Shown here: piece after piece, positions 26,231 through 34,253 of the stretch
Layout: every line of letters begins with the position of its first letter
How positions within the stretch are numbered: position 1 is the stretch's first letter
From: an uncultured Candidatus Entotheonella sp.
GTDB lineage: Bacteria; Tectomicrobia; Entotheonellia; Entotheonellales; Entotheonellaceae
NCBI GenBank assembly: GCA_951828535.1
Contig: OX639990.1
Coordinates: 421,300 to 485,299, forward strand
DNA: 64,000 nucleotides
Direction of reading: 5' to 3'
Position numbers and translations under genes: made by a program
Notes under the pieces: model-generated
Told to the model about the DNA's origin: nothing
Seen by the model: only the letters and a program-made list of their open reading frames with translations
Databases searched by the model: none

Positions 26231-28444
26231 ATGAGATCAAACCGTATACAGAGACAAGGGCGTTTCAATTTTTCTCTTCCCGATGACATCCCAGTCGGCT
26301 TGCGCGCGTTTTCCGGTCGTTGTGCTCTTGAGGACGACGTATTTCCATTCGAGCGGGTAAGCGACATCGCGGAGTTGGAAAGTTGGCGGAAAGAAATCAA
26401 TCGTCCTCTCTACCACATTCACAAATGGTGGGCGCAGAGGCTGGGCACGGTTTTTCGCGCGATTGTTCTCGGCGCCCTTACACCTTCCGGAACAGATATC
26501 TTAGAGGCATTCTATCGACCGGTCCGTTTGGGGAGCCCGGTCGTTTTTGACCCTTTCATGGGAAGTGGAACGACGCTGGGAGAAGCCGCCAAACTCGGTG
26601 CCAGGGTCATAGGCCGGGATATCAACCCCGTTGCGCATTTCCTCGTACGCAATGCACTTTCCTTTCACGACCGCCCGAAAATTCTCCGCGAATATCAGTC
26701 GATTGAACACGATGTTTCCGGGGAAATCCGTTCGTATTACCAAACTCGGCTTCCCGACGGACGCGTTGCGGACGTGCTTTATTTCTTCTGGGTCAAAATC
26801 GTGTCCTGCCCTTGTTGCCGCCATGAGGTGGACCTCCGTTCGTCGAGGATATTCGCAACGCATGCGTATCCAAAACGATATCCCCAGGCGCGGGCGGTCT
26901 GTCCTGAATGCGGCGATATCAACGTCGTCCGTTACGATGATCAACGGACGAGGTGCCGTTCTTGTCAGTGTTTGTTCGATCCGCAATCCGGCCCCGCCAA
27001 GGGCCAAAAAGCCGTATGCCCATCCTGCAATCATGGTTTTCCTATCGCAAAGACGATCCGCGAGACGAATAACCCACCGGCCCATCGGCTCTATGCGAAG
27101 CTTACATTTCTGCCTGACGGGTCGAAGGAATATGCTTCCACCAATGACGAAGACGGCGCCCTCTATCAAACGGCTTCCGAGGAGCTTGCGGGCCGCTTGA
27201 ATCCCTACCCCGTTGTGGCGATTGAACCCGGTTACAACACCAACCAGGTCCTGGGCTATAACTACCGGTATTGGCATGAAATGTTCAATGATCGACAGCT
27301 TCTCTGTCTGTCAATCCTTGCCGGTCGCATTCGATCAATTCCCGATACCGCCGTGCGCGACCTGTTCACGTGCCTGTTTTCCGGCGCGCTGGAATTCAAC
27401 AATATGTTTGCCTCCTATAAAGGAGAAGGCACCGGTGCGGTGCGCCATATGTTCGCACACCATATTCTGAAACCAGAGCGCCTGCCTTTAGAGGCGAATC
27501 TTTGGGGCACCGAAAAGAGTTCGGGGTCGTTTATGACGATGTTCGAGGGACGAATCCTCCGCGCCCTGGACTATGCCGAGGACCCTTTCGAATTGCGCCC
27601 GAAGACACGGGCGGGGAAGAAGGGGGGTGAGAAGATTTACGACCTTTCAGAGAAGCTAGGCTTCGACCTCGCAGGCGAATACAGAGATTTCTCGGCAGGT
27701 AAACGAGTTTACCTGTCATGCGGGGATTCAAGCCACACTGACCTGGACGACAAGTCGGTGGATGCAATCGTTACGGACCCACCGTTTTTCGACAACGTGC
27801 ATTATTCACAACTTGCCGATTTCTTCCATGTCTGGCAACGCCACATTCTGGGTGATGCCGGACCTGTGGAGCAGGAGAAACACTGCACGACACGCTCTGA
27901 TTTCGAGGTGCAGAGTGCCGATGTGTCTCAATTCACCGACCGGTTAGGCGCCGTTTGGTTGGAAGCGCATCGTGTTCTAAAGGACTCAGGCGTTCTCGTA
28001 TTCACGTACCATCAATCGCGCGCGGAAGGGTGGCGGTCCGTGCTCTGTGCGCTCATGAAAGCCGGTTTCGGGATCACCGCGGCGCACCCGGTCAAGGCTG
28101 AAATGTCTGTTGCCATGCCGAAGCATCAAACCAAGGAACCGATTGACCTTGACGTCATCCTGGTTTGCCGGAAGCAGTCGCAATTGGAACGAAGCGAATG
28201 GAATGGGGATTCGTGGCACACGGTGACGGAGAACGCGGCGCAGCAGGTTCAACGTTTGCGTTCAAGCGGTCGGCAACTCAGCCGCAACGATATTCGGGTC
28301 ATTGTGATGGCGCAGCTTCTCAGGCAGCTATCGATGTCGCATTGTCTTGAAACAGCATTGTCATTACTTGAAGTGGGCGGTGCAGAGATTGAATCGACGA
28401 TCACGAAATTGCATGGCGAAAGGACGGACGCCGGGAAGGGGTGA
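26231..28444 (+). CDS. Adenine-specific-type DNA methyltransferase with zinc-ribbon insert (DUF1156-like)
   Basis: 737 residues. The N-terminus (INRPLYHIHKWWAQRLGTVFRAI) is the HxWWARR-like block of DUF1156-type methylases. Motif I, binding S-adenosylmethionine, is FDPFMGSGTTLGEA (106-119). The catalytic motif IV is TDPPFFDN (about 515-522). Between them lies an insert with four Cys pairs (193/196, 224/227, 242/245, 263/266), two zinc ribbons. It would methylate DNA bases (N6-A or N4-C) to protect host DNA. It is followed after 3 bases by a nuclease-like gene and no helicase gene is near, so a compact two-gene restriction-modification unit is likely. Codon use is less GC-biased than in its neighbours. 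The start is not well marked. Confidence 0.85.
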   Translation: MRSNRIQRQGRFNFSLPDDIPVGLRAFSGRCALEDDVFPFERVSDIAELESWRKEINRPLYHIHKWWAQRLGTVFRAIVLGALTPSGTDILEAFYRPVRLGSPVVFDPFMGSGTTLGEAAKLGARVIGRDINPVAHFLVRNALSFHDRPKILREYQSIEHDVSGEIRSYYQTRLPDGRVADVLYFFWVKIVSCPCCRHEVDLRSSRIFATHAYPKRYPQARAVCPECGDINVVRYDDQRTRCRSCQCLFDPQSGPAKGQKAVCPSCNHGFPIAKTIRETNNPPAHRLYAKLTFLPDGSKEYASTNDEDGALYQTASEELAGRLNPYPVVAIEPGYNTNQVLGYNYRYWHEMFNDRQLLCLSILAGRIRSIPDTAVRDLFTCLFSGALEFNNMFASYKGEGTGAVRHMFAHHILKPERLPLEANLWGTEKSSGSFMTMFEGRILRALDYAEDPFELRPKTRAGKKGGEKIYDLSEKLGFDLAGEYRDFSAGKRVYLSCGDSSHTDLDDKSVDAIVTDPPFFDNVHYSQLADFFHVWQRHILGDAGPVEQEKHCTTRSDFEVQSADVSQFTDRLGAVWLEAHRVLKDSGVLVFTYHQSRAEGWRSVLCALMKAGFGITAAHPVKAEMSVAMPKHQTKEPIDLDVILVCRKQSQLERSEWNGDSWHTVTENAAQQVQRLRSSGRQLSRNDIRVIVMAQLLRQLSMSHCLETALSLLEVGGAEIESTITKLHGERTDAGKG

Positions 28445-28447
28445 CCT

Positions 28448-29191
28448 GTGTCCTCGATATGTGCGGTGTTTAAGGAATGCGTCCGTGCGATGCGCGACGG
28501 CCAACTGATTGAGCGGGAAGGCCGCAACGATAAAGAGTTTCATTTCCAGAACTGGTTCAAAGGGCGCCTGCAGCAAATTGGTGAAAACTTCGATGAGCCA
28601 GGGCGCAATACCTATCCCGATTTCCGGTTCGTTCGCCATCCCGAGGGATATGAACTCAAAGCCTTGGCGTATCCAGGTCGTGAGGCGGATTACGACTGCA
28701 ATAGTCAGCTTCCGCGGGGTGAACACAATGGGCGGCAAATCTTCTATGTCTTTGGACGTTATCCGAATAACCCCGACGGCAACCGCTACCCGGTCCTGGA
28801 TTTGGTGGTATGTCACGGCAGTTTTCTGAATGCTGACAACACATACGTGCATCAAAACAAGAGCTTCAGGGGCTTTGGCAGCTACGGTGATCTTCTTGTC
28901 CGTGATCGAAAGATGTATGTCGCACCGACTCCCTTTGCTCTCGCTGAAGGTGCCGCGCATCGTCGCACGTTGATCCTGCCTGCCGATCTGCCCGTCGATA
29001 GCGACCTGACGGAAATCGGCGTCCTGACCAGGCGCGAAGTCGAGCATATGGTTGTCGCTTATCAATTCGACCTGCGAACCAATGAACTTGAAACAACGCT
29101 TGTACGCAACCCAAACGCCGGCTGCGAGCATGTATTCAAAGCCTGGCGTGTCAAGGGTGATCCAGAAGAGCCCATGACGCTGCGCCAATAG
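28448..29191 (+). CDS. Putative restriction endonuclease, PD-(D/E)XK type
   Basis: 247 residues. A probable nuclease core is PD58 (YPDFRFV) followed by E69-x-K71 (GYELKAL), the PD-x10-ExK arrangement. A conserved-looking block follows (YPGREADYDCNSQLPRG, IFYVFGRYP, YPVLDLVVCHGSFLNADN). No helicase, no target-recognition repeats and no membrane segment are seen. The GTG start is 3 bases after the methylase TGA, so the two are co-translated. By position it should cut DNA left unmethylated by that enzyme. I do not recognise a named family; the nuclease call rests on the motif and the neighbour. Confidence 0.68.
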   Translation: MSSICAVFKECVRAMRDGQLIEREGRNDKEFHFQNWFKGRLQQIGENFDEPGRNTYPDFRFVRHPEGYELKALAYPGREADYDCNSQLPRGEHNGRQIFYVFGRYPNNPDGNRYPVLDLVVCHGSFLNADNTYVHQNKSFRGFGSYGDLLVRDRKMYVAPTPFALAEGAAHRRTLILPADLPVDSDLTEIGVLTRREVEHMVVAYQFDLRTNELETTLVRNPNAGCEHVFKAWRVKGDPEEPMTLRQ

Positions 29192-29241
29192 CAAAGGCCT
29201 TAAACCAGATTGAAGTCTGGATTCAAGAGGAAGGTGACGGC

Positions 29242-29502
29242 ATGGCCATCAAACAGGAATTAATCGACATTCTCGTTTGTCCGGAGACGAAACAGTCACT
29301 CACCTTGGCCGAGCCGGATGAGGTGGCGGACATCAACCAGCGGATTGCGCGCGGCGAATTGACAACCCGGCGGGGGGCACCGGTCAGGGAGCCGATTGAT
29401 GATGCTCTGATCCGGGCGGACCGGCAGTATTTTTACCCGATTCGCGACGACATCCCGATCATGCTGATCGATGAAGCGATTGCACTGGCAGGGGACAGCT
29501 AA
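29242..29502 (+). CDS. Trm112-family small protein
   Basis: 86 residues. Begins ELIDILVCPETKQSLTL and ends FYPIRDDIPIMLIDEA, the two halves of the Trm112 zinc-ribbon-like fold. Bacterial members have only part of the zinc ligands, and here one Cys is seen. Yeast Trm112 activates methyltransferases; the role of the bacterial forms is largely unknown. The insert between the halves (about 35 residues) is longer than in the 60-residue YcaR type. AAGAGGAAGG lies upstream. Its 3' end overlaps that of the convergent dusA by 44 bases. Confidence 0.87.
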   Translation: MAIKQELIDILVCPETKQSLTLAEPDEVADINQRIARGELTTRRGAPVREPIDDALIRADRQYFYPIRDDIPIMLIDEAIALAGDS

Positions 29503-30526
29503 GTGGCTGCGGCCGCGCGTCGAGAACCCTTGCCGGCAGGTCGTCCAAGGCCGTTTGTAGAACGGCGATTGCGGTGTCCGCCGTCAGAGACTGCTCGCTA
29601 AGCATGCGGCGCCAGGCCCGCGCGGCGGGCTGGTGGGTGAACAGGCCCAACAGGTGGCGCGTGATGCGGTGCGGCGGCAGGCCCTCCGCCGTCCATTTCT
29701 CAAGATACGGCAGCATCGCCTCCAGGACTTGCCGACGGCTCGGTGGCAGTGACCGTTCTCCGAAGACAACATTGTCCGCCAGGGCGAACAGAAACGGCTC
29801 GTCGTACGCCGCCCGCCCGATCATGACGCCGTCCACCGCCTGCAAATGCTCGACGGCCTGTTCCAAGCTGGTAATGCCGCCGTTGATAGCAATGTGCAAC
29901 CGCGGGTGCGCAGTCTTCAGGCGATACACGTCGTCGTACCGCAACGGCGGCACGGTTCGGTTTTCCTTCGGGCTGAGACCCCGCAGCACGGCGATGCGGG
30001 CGTGCACGATAAAGCGCTCGCAGCCCGCCCCGGCGACGACGTTGACAAACCGCTCCATGTCTTCATAACGTTCCAGCCCGTCGATGCCGATGCGGTGTTT
30101 GACCGTCACCCGCAGCGACGTCGCCCGTCGCATGGCTTCAACGCCGCGGGCTACCACCTCCGGCTGCGCCATCAGGCAGGCGCCGAAGTGACCCTGCTTC
30201 ACCCGGTCGCTGGGGCAGCCGACGTTGAGATTCACCTCGTCATACCCCCGATCCTCGGCTAGCCGCGCGCAATACGCCAGCGCCGCCGGATCGTCGCCGC
30301 CGAGTTGCAGGGCCAAGGGCTTTTCCACCTCCGAGAATGCCAGGAAGCGTCGGGTATCGCCGTGCATCAGTGCCGCGGTGGTGATCATTTCGGTGTACAG
30401 CAAGGTGTGCCGGGTGATCTTGCGCATGAAGTAGCGATAATGTCGGTCGGTGCGGTCCATCATCGGCGCCACACTCAGGCGTTCCGGGTATGCCGCGGTT
30501 GGCGCAATTGGGGATGGCGTCGTCAT
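29459..30526 (-). CDS. dusA: tRNA-dihydrouridine(20/20a) synthase
   Basis: FMN-dependent reductase of U20/U20a in the tRNA D loop, 355 residues. It has the N-terminal barrel start LSVAPMMDRTDRHYRYF, the catalytic Cys in VNLNVGCPSDRV, the FMN region VTVKHRIGID and the DusA-specific HARIAVLRGLSPKENRTVPP. GRAAYDEPFLFA and the helical RNA-binding tail (HRITRHLLGLFTHQPAARAW) place it in DusA rather than DusB or DusC. It is convergent with the Trm112 gene. Confidence 0.95.
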   Translation of the reverse strand: MTTPSPIAPTAAYPERLSVAPMMDRTDRHYRYFMRKITRHTLLYTEMITTAALMHGDTRRFLAFSEVEKPLALQLGGDDPAALAYCARLAEDRGYDEVNLNVGCPSDRVKQGHFGACLMAQPEVVARGVEAMRRATSLRVTVKHRIGIDGLERYEDMERFVNVVAGAGCERFIVHARIAVLRGLSPKENRTVPPLRYDDVYRLKTAHPRLHIAINGGITSLEQAVEHLQAVDGVMIGRAAYDEPFLFALADNVVFGERSLPPSRRQVLEAMLPYLEKWTAEGLPPHRITRHLLGLFTHQPAARAWRRMLSEQSLTADTAIAVLQTALDDLPARVLDARPQPLSCPLPVQSLHRSA

Positions 30527-30653
30527 GGTCCGGATGCCTTTCTTGCACGGGTGCCAGCATTGCGCCCCACCCGTGCCGCTGGTATGCTTTCGGCCACGTA
30601 AATGGACGAATTCAAGACACTTTGGGCCGAATCGAACCGATGGATATTCCGCA

Positions 30654-31172
30654 ATGGCGCAACCGCTAGCCCGACCCGCTGAGAACTCCCTGCAGAAACG
30701 TCACACCGTCGCCGCTATCGTTTATTTCATCTATGGCATTTATTACCTGTTCGGCGCTCAGTATCTCACCAGCATGCAGAGCACCCAGCGCGGCATGTCG
30801 GACCCCACAGCATTCTTCATTCTCGGCGGCATTATAGCGATCGCCTTTCCATTCCTCATCTATCGTCGCACCGGCGTCGGGGTGTCGTTTCTGCAACGCG
30901 TCAACGGCCAACACAAAGCCTATCAGATCAGTTTCACCCTGCTGCTTGGGCTACTGGTCTGCGCCCGCGTCGTTGCCTTGTTGCGGGGTGGCCTGTTCCT
31001 GAAATCGCCGTTGCACACGGCAGCGCTGGTGCTGACAGTGATCAACGCCGCGTGTCTGCTATGGGCCGGATTGGGCCAAGCCTGGTGGCGAATCGAGGCA
31101 ACCGGGGGCCCGCCTGCCAGGTCCGAGAACCCACCAATGCAATCTACTGGGAGTAGCCCATGGGCGTCATGA
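30654..31172 (+). CDS. Small four-helix membrane protein, unknown
   Basis: 172 residues with about four hydrophobic segments (VAAIVYFIYGIYYLFGAQYL, AFFILGGIIAIAFPFLIY, ISFTLLLGLLVCARVVALL, LVLTVINAACLLWAGL). No family motif recognised. It begins a tight plus-strand cluster: its end overlaps the 80-residue protein, which overlaps the HmuY-like gene. The ATG at 30654 lacks a clear ribosome site; the frame is open far upstream but that part is antisense to dusA. Confidence 0.6.
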   Translation: MAQPLARPAENSLQKRHTVAAIVYFIYGIYYLFGAQYLTSMQSTQRGMSDPTAFFILGGIIAIAFPFLIYRRTGVGVSFLQRVNGQHKAYQISFTLLLGLLVCARVVALLRGGLFLKSPLHTAALVLTVINAACLLWAGLGQAWWRIEATGGPPARSENPPMQSTGSSPWAS

Positions 31173-31402
31173 ACCTCTACCTCCTGGTCGGCCTGCTGGT
31201 GCACCTCGCCTTCCTGGGCCTGGCCGATTGGCTGGCCTATCATCACTTGGTGAAACACGGCTACGATCATACCGTGCTCATTCTCGGCGTGCTGAACGTT
31301 GGCATCGGCTGCGGCATCTATTTCCTGATTTACCTGCCCATGCGGCGGCACGTGCGCCTGCGCCGCCTGGTTCGTGAGGGGAGCCGTAATGGAAGCCGTT
31401 AA
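31160..31402 (+). CDS. Small two-helix membrane protein, unknown
   Basis: 80 residues with two membrane spans (LYLLVGLLVHLAFLGLADWL and VLILGVLNVGIGCGIYFLIY) and a basic tail (MRRHVRLRRLVREGSR). It overlaps the preceding membrane protein gene by 13 bases and the next (HmuY-like) start by 14, so all three are probably translated from one message. It could be a subunit of a small membrane complex with its neighbours; no family recognised. Confidence 0.6.
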   Translation: MGVMNLYLLVGLLVHLAFLGLADWLAYHHLVKHGYDHTVLILGVLNVGIGCGIYFLIYLPMRRHVRLRRLVREGSRNGSR

Positions 31403-32042
31403 GGGATGCTGCCTGCTGGTGTTGGCCGGTCTTTGTGCCCTCTCTGCGACGGGCTGCGAGCGGGTGGCAGGCGATGCATTCGACCCTGCCTCGGCCACCT
31501 ACAGCCCCACACCACCGAGACCTGTGGAAACCGTCGAGTATCTTACCGAGCCGACCGTCTATACTATCGACGCCCGTTCCGACAACGTCTGGGTCTATTT
31601 CGATTTCTCCCGCGGCGCCGTGGTGCCGGTCCTCGATCCCAAAGAAGACGCCTGGGACCTTGCCTTCAAGCGCTACGTGATGAAGACCAACGGCGGCCGT
31701 AGCAATGCCGGCGGCCAAGGCGCCGTGCTGAAGCTCCGCAGGCGGGATTTCGTCGCCCTGTCCAAGGTGCCCGGAGACGTTGAATTTCAGGCCGACGTTC
31801 ACCCCAAGAACCGGCTGCATCCTTTCAATCCGGTTCTGGAGAAATGGTACAACTACAGCTATCTGGCCAACGTGCTGGCCCCCAAGCCGGAGGTTTACAT
31901 CATTCGCACACAGGAAGGCAAGTACGCCAAAATGCGGATGCTGAGTTACTATTGCACCGGTAACGCGGCGGGCTGCATGACGTTTGAATACGTCTACCAA
32001 GGCGACGGCAGTCGTCGCTTGGCCGACGGCCCAGCGGCTTGA
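31389..32042 (+). CDS. HmuY-family lipoprotein
   Basis: 217 residues. A lipoprotein-type leader ends at Cys23 (CALSATGC). The body has the HmuY pattern: VWVYFDFSRGAVVPV, AWDLAFKRYVMKTNGG and a C-terminal strand region YAKMRMLSYYC. HmuY proteins of Bacteroidetes bind haem at the surface, but this broad family also occurs in proteobacteria without proven haem binding. No TonB receptor is nearby. The start at 31389 has AGGGGAG upstream; a start 5 codons earlier is possible. Followed at 32072 by an exported PLP lyase. Confidence 0.78.
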   Translation: MEAVKGCCLLVLAGLCALSATGCERVAGDAFDPASATYSPTPPRPVETVEYLTEPTVYTIDARSDNVWVYFDFSRGAVVPVLDPKEDAWDLAFKRYVMKTNGGRSNAGGQGAVLKLRRRDFVALSKVPGDVEFQADVHPKNRLHPFNPVLEKWYNYSYLANVLAPKPEVYIIRTQEGKYAKMRMLSYYCTGNAAGCMTFEYVYQGDGSRRLADGPAA

Positions 32043-32071
32043 GTCCCGATGATGCGGGCAACGAGCGAGCG

Positions 32072-33235
32072 ATGACTACCATGGGGCGACGAGAGGTGCT
32101 TAAACTCGGCGGCGCGTTGGCGGCAGGAGCTTCGGCGGCGCCGGCCTTGGCGGGCCAAGCAGCTACCGACTCCGACGAGTTGACGCGGCTGCAGCAGGCG
32201 GTCAATTTCATCTACGACGGCTCCCATCTCAGCCCCTTGGAATACGCCAACCTTCTGAATCAGCTCGCCACTTCCAAGCCGTTGCACGCTGACGTTTATT
32301 CCAACGGCGGTGTCGTCGAGGAGCTGGAACACACGTTGGCGCGCTGGCTCGGTAAGGAAAGCGCCGTCTTCATGCCCACCGGCACGCTGGCCAACCACAT
32401 TGCGCTGCGGGAACTGGCTGGGGTGCAGCGGCGCGTCCTTGTGCAGGCCGAGAGTCACATCTATAACGATTCCGGCGACTGCGCTCAGCAACTCAGCGGC
32501 CTGAACCTCGTTCCCTTGGCGCCGGGGCGAGTCGGCTTCACGTTATTGGAGGTGCAGGACACGGTGCGGCGCAGCCGCTCCGGCAGGGTAGAGACGGATG
32601 TCGGCGTCATTTGCATTGAGTCGCCGGTACGGCGCATGGACGACGCCGTGTTCGGCTATGACGAAATGCGGCGCATCGCCGCCTTCGCCCGCCAGGAAGG
32701 CATCCGGCTGCACCTCGACGGCGCCCGCCTGTTCGTGGAATCCGCTCACACGGGCATCCCGCCCGCGCAATACGCCGCGCTGTTCGATACCGTGTACGTG
32801 TCGCTGTACAAGGGCTTCAATGCTGCTTCCGGGGCCATTCTAGCTGGCACGCGGACGTTTACCGAGAACCTGTTCCACGTGCGCCGCATGTTCGGCAGTG
32901 GGCTGCCCGGCGCCTGGCCGTATGCCGCAGTGGCCCTGGAATTCGTCGACGATTTCCTGGATGAATACAAGGCCGCCTGGCGCAAGGCGGAAAGCATTTT
33001 ACAAATACTGGCCGAACACGCTGCTTTTCGCGTCGAGCCTGTTTCGGATGGCACCCACGTCGTGCCCGTATACGTGTCCGGCACGGACCCAGAACGCTTT
33101 CGCGACCGGCTCAGCCGGCGCAACATTCACCTGCCGCAGGCCCGCTGGCGGGGCGGCTTCTGGCTCAAAATCAATCCTTCGCTGAATCGCATGTCCGCAC
33201 AGGACGTGGGGCGTGCCTTTGTGGCGGCCTTGTAG
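32072..33235 (+). CDS. Threonine aldolase/beta-eliminating lyase family with Tat-like leader
   Basis: 387-residue fold-type I PLP enzyme. The PLP Asp is in IRLHLDGARLF, the Schiff-base Lys in VSLYKGFNAASGA and the substrate region in YSNGGVVEELEHTLA, MPTGTLANHIAL. The N-terminus (TTMGRREVLKLGGALAAGAS, then PALAG) looks like a twin-arginine signal, which would place a PLP enzyme in the periplasm. Its ORF overlaps the HmuY gene if the upstream TTG at 32039 is used; the ATG at 32072 fits the leader better. The substrate is not determined: low-specificity threonine aldolase or a related lyase. Confidence 0.8.
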   Translation: MTTMGRREVLKLGGALAAGASAAPALAGQAATDSDELTRLQQAVNFIYDGSHLSPLEYANLLNQLATSKPLHADVYSNGGVVEELEHTLARWLGKESAVFMPTGTLANHIALRELAGVQRRVLVQAESHIYNDSGDCAQQLSGLNLVPLAPGRVGFTLLEVQDTVRRSRSGRVETDVGVICIESPVRRMDDAVFGYDEMRRIAAFARQEGIRLHLDGARLFVESAHTGIPPAQYAALFDTVYVSLYKGFNAASGAILAGTRTFTENLFHVRRMFGSGLPGAWPYAAVALEFVDDFLDEYKAAWRKAESILQILAEHAAFRVEPVSDGTHVVPVYVSGTDPERFRDRLSRRNIHLPQARWRGGFWLKINPSLNRMSAQDVGRAFVAAL

Positions 33236-33274
33236 GTCCGTGCCGGCGCACCGCCAGTCCACAAGGAGCCCATT

Positions 33275-34252
33275 ATGCCGGCAGTTGCGGCCAAGGACTT
33301 GACCATCGGCGTGTGTCACCCGGCCTACCGCATCGCTCCGGTGCTCAGCGCCCGGCTTCCCGAAACAACGGTCTTTCAGGAACGCAGCGCCGACGCAATC
33401 AAGTCGCACATGCCCCAGCTCGACGTGTTGGTCGTTTCCGGCGCTTGGCGAGACGATTTGCTTGCCGGCGCTGAAAAACTGCGATGGATTCAGGCCATTG
33501 GCGTCGGCTACAACCAGTTTCCGCTCGCCGACCTGCGGCGCCGCGGCATCCGGCTGACCAACGCCGTGGGGGTCAACGCCAACGCTGTCAGCGAACACGC
33601 CATGGCGCTCGTCCTGGCGCTCAGCCGTCGCCTGCCGGAAGCACGCGACAACCAGCATCGCAAGCACTGGCGCCCGATGATCAGCGATCCGCAGACGCGC
33701 GAAGACGAAGTTACCGACAAGACCCTGGGCATCATCGGCCTGGGCGCTATCGGCAACCGGTTGGCCACCCTCGCCAAGGCGTTCGGCATGCGCGTCATCG
33801 GCACCAAGGGCAACCCCGCGGCCTACCAGGGAGCGGCCGATCTGGTGCTGCCGTCCGACCGACTGGGCGAGTTGCTCGACAGCGCCGATTATGTGGTGCT
33901 CTGCTGCCCGCTCAATCCCGACACCACCAACCTCATCGGCGCGGCGGAATTGCGACGCATGAAGCCGTCCGCTTACCTGGTAAACGTGTCGCGCGGTCAG
34001 GTCGTCGTCGAGTCCGAGTTGATTAGCACTTTGCAAAGGGGCGACATCGCCGGAGCGGCATTGGACCTCACCATTGACGAGCCCCTGCGCCCCGAAAGCC
34101 CGCTTTGGGAACTTCCCAACGTCCTCATCACGCCACACACCGGCGGCGAAACGTCGCGTTACGAACAGCGCCTGGTCGACATCATCGTCGAGAACGTGCG
34201 CCGCTGGGAGCGCGACGAGCCGTTCATCCATCAGGTAGCTGGAGTGGCCTGA
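33275..34252 (+). CDS. D-isomer-specific 2-hydroxyacid dehydrogenase
   Basis: 325 residues. NAD domain LGIIGLGAIGNRLATLAKAF, catalytic Arg in LVNVSRGQVVVE, Glu in TIDEPLRPESPLW and His in ITPHTGGETSR, in the normal order. It reduces a 2-oxoacid or oxidises the D-hydroxyacid; substrate unknown. AAGGAG lies 7 bases before the ATG. One base separates its stop from the TTG of the next gene. Confidence 0.92.
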   Translation: MPAVAAKDLTIGVCHPAYRIAPVLSARLPETTVFQERSADAIKSHMPQLDVLVVSGAWRDDLLAGAEKLRWIQAIGVGYNQFPLADLRRRGIRLTNAVGVNANAVSEHAMALVLALSRRLPEARDNQHRKHWRPMISDPQTREDEVTDKTLGIIGLGAIGNRLATLAKAFGMRVIGTKGNPAAYQGAADLVLPSDRLGELLDSADYVVLCCPLNPDTTNLIGAAELRRMKPSAYLVNVSRGQVVVESELISTLQRGDIAGAALDLTIDEPLRPESPLWELPNVLITPHTGGETSRYEQRLVDIIVENVRRWERDEPFIHQVAGVA

Positions 34253-34253
34253 G

